A stretch of 6,883 nucleotides of DNA from Cyanobacteria bacterium UBA11370 (lineage in GTDB: Bacteria > Cyanobacteriota > Cyanobacteriia > Cyanobacteriales > Coleofasciculaceae), in the NCBI GenBank assembly GCA_003486645.1, contig DNGI01000437.1:1-6883 (forward strand). The letters run 5' to 3'. Position numbers and translations under genes: made by a program. Below are positions 1 through 4,357 of the stretch, in pieces. The notes beneath the pieces were generated by a model. That model was not told the DNA's origin. It searched no databases and saw only the letters and a list, made by a program, of their open reading frames with translations. How positions within the stretch are numbered: position 1 is the stretch's first letter; the number at the start of each line of letters is the position of its first letter.

Positions 1-28
1 GAGTGGGGGAGTGGGGGAGTGGGGGAGT
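1..28. repeat. G-rich tandem array, 8-bp unit agtggggg
   Basis: Three perfect copies of the 8-bp unit agtggggg occupy 2-25, followed by a partial copy (agt). The array reaches the window edge, so its true length is unknown. Three G5 tracts with 3-nt spacers are visible; a fourth upstream would complete a G-quadruplex motif. Related G-rich arrays occur at 762-808, 1867-1892 and 5480-5513, all with G on the + strand. The unit has no stop codon in any of the six frames, so it may be intergenic or the end of an upstream gene that cannot be seen. Confidence 0.9.
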
Positions 29-58
29 AAAAATATTTTTATAAAGACTGTCTGACAA

Positions 59-114
59 CCAACAACCAACAACAAATAACCAACAACAAATAACCAGCAA
101 CAAATGACCAATGA
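59..114. repeat. STRR-like heptamer array running into a start codon
   Basis: Eight consecutive heptamers can be read: ccaacaa (59), ccaacaa (66), caaataa (73), ccaacaa (80), caaataa (87), ccagcaa (94), caaatga (101) and ccaatga (108). They also form a 14-bp higher-order repeat: 66-79 and 80-93 are identical, and 94-107 differs at two bases. This resembles the short tandemly repeated repetitive (STRR) heptamers known from cyanobacterial genomes. The eighth unit contains the ATG at 111-113 that starts the downstream gene, so the array is also that gene's proximal leader. No Shine-Dalgarno-like purine run is present. Confidence 0.85.
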
Positions 115-1829
115 GCAATCCTTTAACTCACATTTTCCTAATTGATGATGACCAAATTTTTCGATTGGGCTTAAGTGCTGCACTTGAGTCATTTCCTGAT
201 TTGCAGATTGTTGCTGAGGTTGATACAGCTACAAAAACTTTAGAGCGTTTAGCGGATTTGCAACGGAATGGAGTTGTAGATTTAATTATTTTTGAATTAC
301 TGTTAGGTCGTACTCATTCTAATGCCTTTTCTGGATTGTCGCTGTGTCAGCAAATTAAGAAAAATTATCCTGATTTACCGATTTTACTACTTACATCCTG
401 TTCCGAAACTACCCAACTTGCTGCTGCCAAAAAGTTAGGAGTTGAAGGCTATTGCCTTAAAGGATGTGAAATTGGGCTTATTGTTGAAGCGATGCGTCGG
501 CTAAGGGCAGGTGAATCCTATTGGCAGACTCTATCAGCACCTCCTCTTTCTATCTCTCCTCCGAGTTGGCATTACAAACTGCGTCAATCGGGACTACAGC
601 AAATTGAAAATACGTTGGCATTGGTCACGTCTCAGCTACAAAATCCTAACCTTTCTAAGTTGGATTGGCTATTTTGGAATGGACGTAGGCGGGAACTTTT
701 GGCGGCGCGTTGGTTAGTGAATCAGTTATTACCAACTGATGCGATTGTTATAGAACAAGAAGGGGGAAGAGAGAGAGGGAGATGGGGAGATGGGGAGAGG
801 GGGGGAGAAGTGCCTCGGCTTGGCGCTGGAGTGGGTAGTAATTCCCAGTTAAGTGTTAGTTCTCAGGTATTGATACCTCAAGATGGGGTATTAGCGAAGC
901 TTCAGTCAGGGTTGCCAAATTTGACGGATATACCTTTAGAAATTGATATTCTCCAAGTTGAAAAAAGACGGGATTTACTCTATATTGTCCTGCAAAAGTT
1001 TGAGGAAATTGTGGAAACCTTACGGTTTTCTCAGGTTACGATTGAGCAGCTTCCTCGAACGCGATCGCGTCTGTTACACGATTTATGGCAAGTTTCGCTT
1101 ACGGATTTTTTTGGGAAATATTCCACGTTGCCTGTTGATAATCGTGAGTTAGCGTTTGTTGATAGTTTACTCCAAGATACATCAATTGTCCAATCTGCTA
1201 TTTTGGATAAAATCCCCTTAGTGGTTGAGTTGTTAGGAAATCGGCTGTTTGATGCACCTTTAATGATTGATAATGTTCCGTATTCTGCCGGAACGCCAGA
1301 AGTGCTGGCTCGCTCAGAACTTTTACGGGAGAATTTAATTATTCAAGTGGCGAATGCTGTTACTCAACCGCTTTTAAATCAATTTGCAGATATTGAAGCC
1401 ATTAAACAAAGTTTTTATGATCAGCACCTGATTTCATCGCGGGAAATTGCTCGATTTCGCAATAATTTATCTTGGAAATATCGACGAGTGGAATTAATCG
1501 ATGAGCCAATTGCTATTTTTGAAAGTCGCTATGATCTGTTCGTATTGAGTGAAATCGGGATAAAAAAAACCTCAATCTATGCGCCTCGCCGTCAGGAATT
1601 AGAACAACTTCGGGGTATTCAACTTGTGGTGACAATTGCATATGAGTTTCGGGATGCGATCGCGCCGCGCCTGCGAGGTACTGTGGCTTGGGTTGGTCAA
1701 GGTGTGGTTTATATTTTGACACAAGTGTTAGGCAGAGGAATTGGTTTGATTGTGCGGGGTGTGATTCAGGGAGTTGGTAGTGCTTTGCAAGATACTCGAT
1801 TGGGTAAAGACGGTGAACGGGGGAAGTAA
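111..1829 (+). CDS. Receiver-domain protein with C-terminal DUF3685 (Ycf55-like) region
   Basis: A 572-residue protein. Residues 1-135 form a CheY-like receiver: acidic cluster D12-D14, switch Thr/Ser at T95-S96 and conserved Lys K117. The phospho-acceptor position, normally Asp at the end of beta-strand 3, is Glu62 (codon GAA, 294-296), so ordinary phosphorylation is doubtful and a constitutive or phosphorylation-independent state is possible. No DNA-binding output domain follows. Residues about 280-572 match, from memory, the DUF3685 family of cyanobacteria, related to plastid Ycf55, whose biochemical function is unknown. Residues 523-559 are Gly-rich and hydrophobic and may contact a membrane. 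Residues about 217-241 are a low-complexity Gly/Arg/Glu insert encoded by a G-rich tandem array. The ATG at 111 is chosen because the receiver begins right after it; no ribosome binding site is evident. Two HIP1 sites (1061, 1656) lie inside. The neighbours give no clue to partners. Confidence 0.85.
   Translation: MSNPLTHIFLIDDDQIFRLGLSAALESFPDLQIVAEVDTATKTLERLADLQRNGVVDLIIFELLLGRTHSNAFSGLSLCQQIKKNYPDLPILLLTSCSETTQLAAAKKLGVEGYCLKGCEIGLIVEAMRRLRAGESYWQTLSAPPLSISPPSWHYKLRQSGLQQIENTLALVTSQLQNPNLSKLDWLFWNGRRRELLAARWLVNQLLPTDAIVIEQEGGRERGRWGDGERGGEVPRLGAGVGSNSQLSVSSQVLIPQDGVLAKLQSGLPNLTDIPLEIDILQVEKRRDLLYIVLQKFEEIVETLRFSQVTIEQLPRTRSRLLHDLWQVSLTDFFGKYSTLPVDNRELAFVDSLLQDTSIVQSAILDKIPLVVELLGNRLFDAPLMIDNVPYSAGTPEVLARSELLRENLIIQVANAVTQPLLNQFADIEAIKQSFYDQHLISSREIARFRNNLSWKYRRVELIDEPIAIFESRYDLFVLSEIGIKKTSIYAPRRQELEQLRGIQLVVTIAYEFRDAIAPRLRGTVAWVGQGVVYILTQVLGRGIGLIVRGVIQGVGSALQDTRLGKDGERGK
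762..837 (+). repeat. In-frame G-rich low-complexity insert
   Basis: A purine-only tract (762-810) with an 8-bp core unit (ggggagat, about 777-799) lies in frame inside the receiver-DUF3685 gene. It encodes a Gly/Arg/Glu/Asp/Trp stretch at about residues 217-233. G-tracts at 762-766, 777-779, 784-787, 792-795 and 799-805 fit a G-quadruplex on the coding strand. A small stem follows: AGTGCC (809-814) can pair with GGCGCT (822-827), with one T-G wobble and a 7-nt loop. The insert sits in the linker between receiver and C-terminal region, where extra residues should be tolerated. Confidence 0.75.
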
Positions 1830-1866
1830 TATCATGTCCGGTTGAATCACCCTAAAAAAGATTGAA

Positions 1867-1892
1867 GGGGAGAGGGAGAGAGGGAGAGAGGG
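1867..1892. repeat. G-rich tandem array downstream of the receiver-DUF3685 gene
   Basis: Period-8 purine repeats (ggagagag type) begin 37 nt after the stop codon. Four G-tracts (1867-1870, 1874-1876, 1882-1884, 1890-1892) with loops of 3, 5 and 5 nt fit the usual G-quadruplex pattern on the + strand, so the transcript's 3' region could fold this way. No hairpin plus U-run terminator is visible between the stop and this array. The array belongs with the G-rich arrays at 1-28, 762-808 and 5480-5513. Confidence 0.75.
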
Positions 1893-2243
1893 AGATCGAA
1901 AAGAATCAAGTGCCTTTCCCCAATTCGATTTTCAGTGTAGGGTGTTGATCCGAGTAGTAGTGAGTAATTAAGTAGAAGACAAATTAAAAAGAAAGGTATA
2001 ACTGGCAACATTTTCTCATTCTAAATAAAAAAATAAATCCGGCACATAAGTTACTGAAACTCTGACAGAGTGCATCTTCCCCCATCCCAAATCCAAAGTA
2101 GCTTGAGTACAAAAATGTTCGCAGATAACAAACTGATTCAAACATCTTAAAAAAAAATTAAATTGATTAGTTTGAACAGTTTATAACTTTAATTATGCGA
2201 CTATTAATCTTTATAAGGTTATAAAACTGCTCTAGTAAAACTC

Positions 2244-2288
2244 CTCGAACCAACTCACAAAGTCTTCGAGAGCAAACTTGAGTGTGAG
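2244..2288 (+). promoter_or_regulatory. Interleaved inverted repeats in the cnfR-like upstream region
   Basis: CTCGAA (2244-2249) can pair with TTCGAG (2265-2270). CTCACA (2254-2259), which lies inside that first loop, can pair with TGTGAG (2283-2288). The two stems are interleaved, so they would be mutually exclusive or would form a pseudoknot if transcribed. Each is only 6 bp and the surrounding DNA is AT-rich, so chance is a real possibility. No known riboswitch class is recognised. Confidence 0.2.
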
Positions 2289-2306
2289 GAATTATTAATC
2301 AATTGA

Positions 2307-2362
2307 AGAAGTCATTCAGGATAGTCTGAATTTGTCAACTTCTGAGTTTCTGAATTTTTTTT
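2307..2362 (+). promoter_or_regulatory. Stem-loop followed by a T8 run; possible leader attenuator
   Basis: An outer stem AGAAGT/ACTTCT (2307-2312 with 2338-2343) encloses an inner stem ATTCAG/CTGAAT (2314-2319 with 2326-2331) that has a 6-nt loop GATAGT. A second copy of CTGAAT (2350-2355) runs directly into T8 (2355-2362) and could compete for the same ATTCAG, giving a terminator-like alternative. The element lies about 110 nt upstream of the cnfR-like start. Transcription of this leader is assumed, not shown. The stems are short and AT-rich. Confidence 0.25.
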
Positions 2363-2470
2363 AGCGTCTCCTGTTGAGATGCAAGTTTAGAAAAGTCGGT
2401 GGTTCATTAAACTGGCAATTACTGGTCAGTTGCGACTACATTCTCAAGATCAAATCAACACCCTAGCGTT

Positions 2471-4072
2471 ATGGCTTATACAATTCCTAATAGTTGCTTC
2501 GGATGTGGTAGTTGTCAACCCCAATGCCCTACAGGTGCAATTCAACTTGATGACGAACAATACTGGATTGAACCCGATCTTTGTAATAGTTGCAAAGGCT
2601 ATTACCCTGAACCCCAATGTGTTACTGGCTGCCCCATTAGTAGTCCCGTTCCCTTAAAAGCAAAAAAAGGTAGATACAAAACCGATACCAGACTAGCCAC
2701 AAGTCCTGACCTTTTCGTTAATGGCAAAAACACTCACTTTGCCTCTTCAATGGTCATCTGGGAAGCCTGTAAGGTGCTAACAAGCGCAACAATTTTGCCC
2801 TGGGAAATTGATCATGAAGGAAAGCTTTATTACCAGCAATCCGTCAAACAAGGACAAGGAACAATTACCTTCAGGCTTACAAATAATTTGGAATCTAATT
2901 CTCCTAAAACTCTTGATTATATAGCGGCTAAAAAAGCGATTGAATCGATAGATATTCGATCCGCTTGTTTACACCTGATTTATGCAGCCTATGCCACAAC
3001 CTTAGATAAACCTTGGGAGCAAGAGTTTGTTATTGATGATCGGCAAATTGAAAAATATCTCGGATTAGATAAGCGCACAGACCTAAGCAAAGCGGCTAAA
3101 CTAACGGTAATTAAAGATATTGCCCAACAACCTTGCAAAATTACCACCTCCATTGATTGGCCACAGCAGGGTAAAGTTAAAGGGTTTTATCTCGAAGAAA
3201 GCCACCTATGGCATTTGTTAGAAATTAAGCATTATTTTCAGGAAGATTCCCAAGGATACAAACATTTAGTTGGCTTAACCTTTCGAGTCCGTGCAGGGAT
3301 TTGGGCAGAGTATTTTTTGAATAAGCAAGATTATAAAAAACGTACAGCGTTCTATCAGTACGGAACTTTACCAAAATTTCTATTGAATACCGTAGCCACT
3401 GTCTGGCAACAACATAAAGGAACCGTGCGGATGATGCTGTGGTTGTTGTTTAAAACAAAAATGAGGAAACAACAATGCCTTAAAGTTTCAACCCTAATGT
3501 ACATTGCTTATGGCAAGGAAAAAGTAAACCAAGCCTCCTCACAAAGGGAAGTGAGAAAACGATTGGTTCAGACTTTTGAAAGTGATTTAGAAGTTCTTAA
3601 TCATTATGGACTCAAGCCGATTTTTGACTCCGTAACTTACACCCCAGAAATTCAGCCTCTGTGGGCTAAATTAGCGGTTCTTCCTGATGATGCTGATGCC
3701 GCATTAGACTTTTGGATCGATGATGGCAGTAGAGACCAACGATTAACAGACTCTGGTCCACGCGGCAAATGGAATTTATTAATGGAAGCCCGTTTTTTAG
3801 GGTTTAATTTACCCGCTGAGTGGGAACAGCAACTGGCTAAATTTGAAGCAAAGAAACAGCGAATAATGAGTAAGAGGAGCAAATCTAAAACAACAACGGG
3901 ACTCTCTGCCCAACAAATTCTAAGTGCTAGAAAACGTCGAGGAATGACTCAGAGAGGGTTAGCCGAAATGACCGGAAAAAGTCAAAGCTGGATTCGAGAT
4001 TTGGAAAAAGGTCGCTTATCGGCTAAACCAGAAGACCAAGCATTACTGCGAAAAGTACTGGGTTTAGGCTGA
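2471..4072 (+). CDS. cnfR: CnfR/PatB-type nitrogen-fixation regulator: 4Fe-4S ferredoxin domain fused to HTH
   Basis: A 533-residue protein. The N-terminus is a two-cluster ferredoxin domain: C9-x2-C12-x2-C15-x3-C19-P, then C38-x2-C41-x8-C50-x3-C54-P. These suit two [4Fe-4S] clusters, so an oxygen or redox sensor is likely. Residues about 60-475 have no domain I can name. Residues about 479-533 form an XRE-like helix-turn-helix, with the recognition region near MTGKSQSWIRDLEKGR. This order and length (about 530 aa) match cyanobacterial CnfR of Leptolyngbya, which activates nif genes under low oxygen, and PatB of Anabaena, needed for heterocyst nitrogen fixation. The ATG at 2471 is fixed by the first cysteine at residue 9; no Shine-Dalgarno sequence is seen. 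No nif gene is visible in the window. Unlike the flanking genes it has no HIP1 octamer. The symbol cnfR is used for the family; cnfR and patB cannot be told apart here. Confidence 0.87.
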   Translation: MAYTIPNSCFGCGSCQPQCPTGAIQLDDEQYWIEPDLCNSCKGYYPEPQCVTGCPISSPVPLKAKKGRYKTDTRLATSPDLFVNGKNTHFASSMVIWEACKVLTSATILPWEIDHEGKLYYQQSVKQGQGTITFRLTNNLESNSPKTLDYIAAKKAIESIDIRSACLHLIYAAYATTLDKPWEQEFVIDDRQIEKYLGLDKRTDLSKAAKLTVIKDIAQQPCKITTSIDWPQQGKVKGFYLEESHLWHLLEIKHYFQEDSQGYKHLVGLTFRVRAGIWAEYFLNKQDYKKRTAFYQYGTLPKFLLNTVATVWQQHKGTVRMMLWLLFKTKMRKQQCLKVSTLMYIAYGKEKVNQASSQREVRKRLVQTFESDLEVLNHYGLKPIFDSVTYTPEIQPLWAKLAVLPDDADAALDFWIDDGSRDQRLTDSGPRGKWNLLMEARFLGFNLPAEWEQQLAKFEAKKQRIMSKRSKSKTTTGLSAQQILSARKRRGMTQRGLAEMTGKSQSWIRDLEKGRLSAKPEDQALLRKVLGLG

Positions 4073-4075
4073 TGA

Positions 4076-4099
4076 AGTTCGAGCAAATCTGCTTGAATT
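4076..4099 (+). terminator. Stem-loop just after the cnfR-like stop
   Basis: TTCGAGCA (4078-4085) pairs with TGCTTGAA (4090-4097) around the tetraloop AATC, with one G-U wobble. Two further pairs (4077 with 4098, wobble; 4076 with 4099) extend it. It begins 3 nt after the stop codon, a position that suits a terminator or an mRNA 3'-end stabiliser. The following sequence (tgtgtcttgtg) is only partly T-rich and not a true U-run, so intrinsic termination is uncertain. Confidence 0.35.
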
Positions 4100-4126
4100 G
4101 TGTCTTGTGATTATCGAAGGAATTAA

Positions 4127-4210
4127 TACAGCAGAATTCAGGAGTCAGGATTCAGAATTTCTAGCTTTCTTTTCTTAGTTTTGTATCTGATCCAGTTCCA
4201 ATCTGCTGTA
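4127..4210. repeat. 84-bp element with 9-bp inverted ends enclosing heptamer repeats
   Basis: TACAGCAGA (4127-4135) is perfectly complementary in reverse to TCTGCTGTA (4202-4210), with 66 bp between. Overlapping the left arm are four tandem heptamers of consensus CAGRRDT: cagaatt (4132), caggagt (4139), caggatt (4146) and cagaatt (4153). The heptamers resemble cyanobacterial STRR arrays. The inverted ends could make a long-looped hairpin or mark a small mobile or palindromic element. No target-site duplication is obvious and no coding region is present. Confidence 0.5.
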
Positions 4211-4357
4211 CTATCTTAAAACTCCTAAAACGGCCAGGATTTAATTATTGCAATGTGTGATAACTTGAGCAACGCTTAACACCTGTTTGAAACCTCACCC
4301 GTTTCTCCAGACTAAAGTGTTTATCATTAAAAATGTCGCTTGTTGCAACTCTCAATT
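4211..4357. other. Upstream region of the helicase gene
   Basis: This completes the 285-bp gap between the cnfR-like stop and the helicase ATG. I see no RNA gene, no coding region and no strong -35/-10 pair; TTGAAA near 4289 has only a poor -10 (GACTAA) at 17 bp spacing. An ATG at 4333 opens a 66-codon frame that overlaps the helicase gene in another frame and looks accidental. No Shine-Dalgarno sequence precedes 4358. Confidence 0.4.

Larger units (their letters stand above)
1893..2470. other. Long AT-rich upstream region of the cnfR-like gene
   Basis: No coding region is supported here; open frames are very short. It is strongly AT-rich, especially 1975-2230. A perfect inverted repeat, TTTATAA-GG-TTATAAA, lies at 2210-2225 and could be an operator or chance AT symmetry. 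Overlapping inverted repeats occur at 2244-2288 and a two-tier stem-loop at 2307-2343; these are listed separately. No well-spaced -35/-10 pair is convincing. A near-miss to the NtcA consensus (GTA-N7-TAC at 2098-2110 instead of GTA-N8-TAC) is present. The gap is long for a cyanobacterial gene pair and would suit a regulated promoter with a leader. Confidence 0.6.

Noticed and set aside
29..40. Perfect 12-bp palindrome AAAAATATTTTT
   Set aside because: A/T symmetry of this kind is common by chance in AT-rich DNA, and no partner element is seen.
59..114. CRISPR array
   Set aside because: The units are directly adjacent 7-mers without unique spacers.
2098..2110. NtcA-like site GTA-N7-TAC upstream of the cnfR-like gene
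   Set aside because: The NtcA consensus needs an 8-nt spacer; this has 7, and no matched -10 lies at the right distance.
2195..2224. Nine-codon leader-peptide-like frame in the long intergenic region
   Set aside because: No ribosome binding site and no meaningful residue run; expected by chance in AT-rich DNA.
2430..2657. 75-codon frame on the + strand from TTG
   Set aside because: It overlaps the cysteine-rich start of the cnfR-like gene in another frame, begins with TTG and has no recognisable domain.
4340..4357. Six-residue N-terminal extension of the helicase from TTG
   Set aside because: The ATG at 4358 is a better start and the extra residues add no motif.
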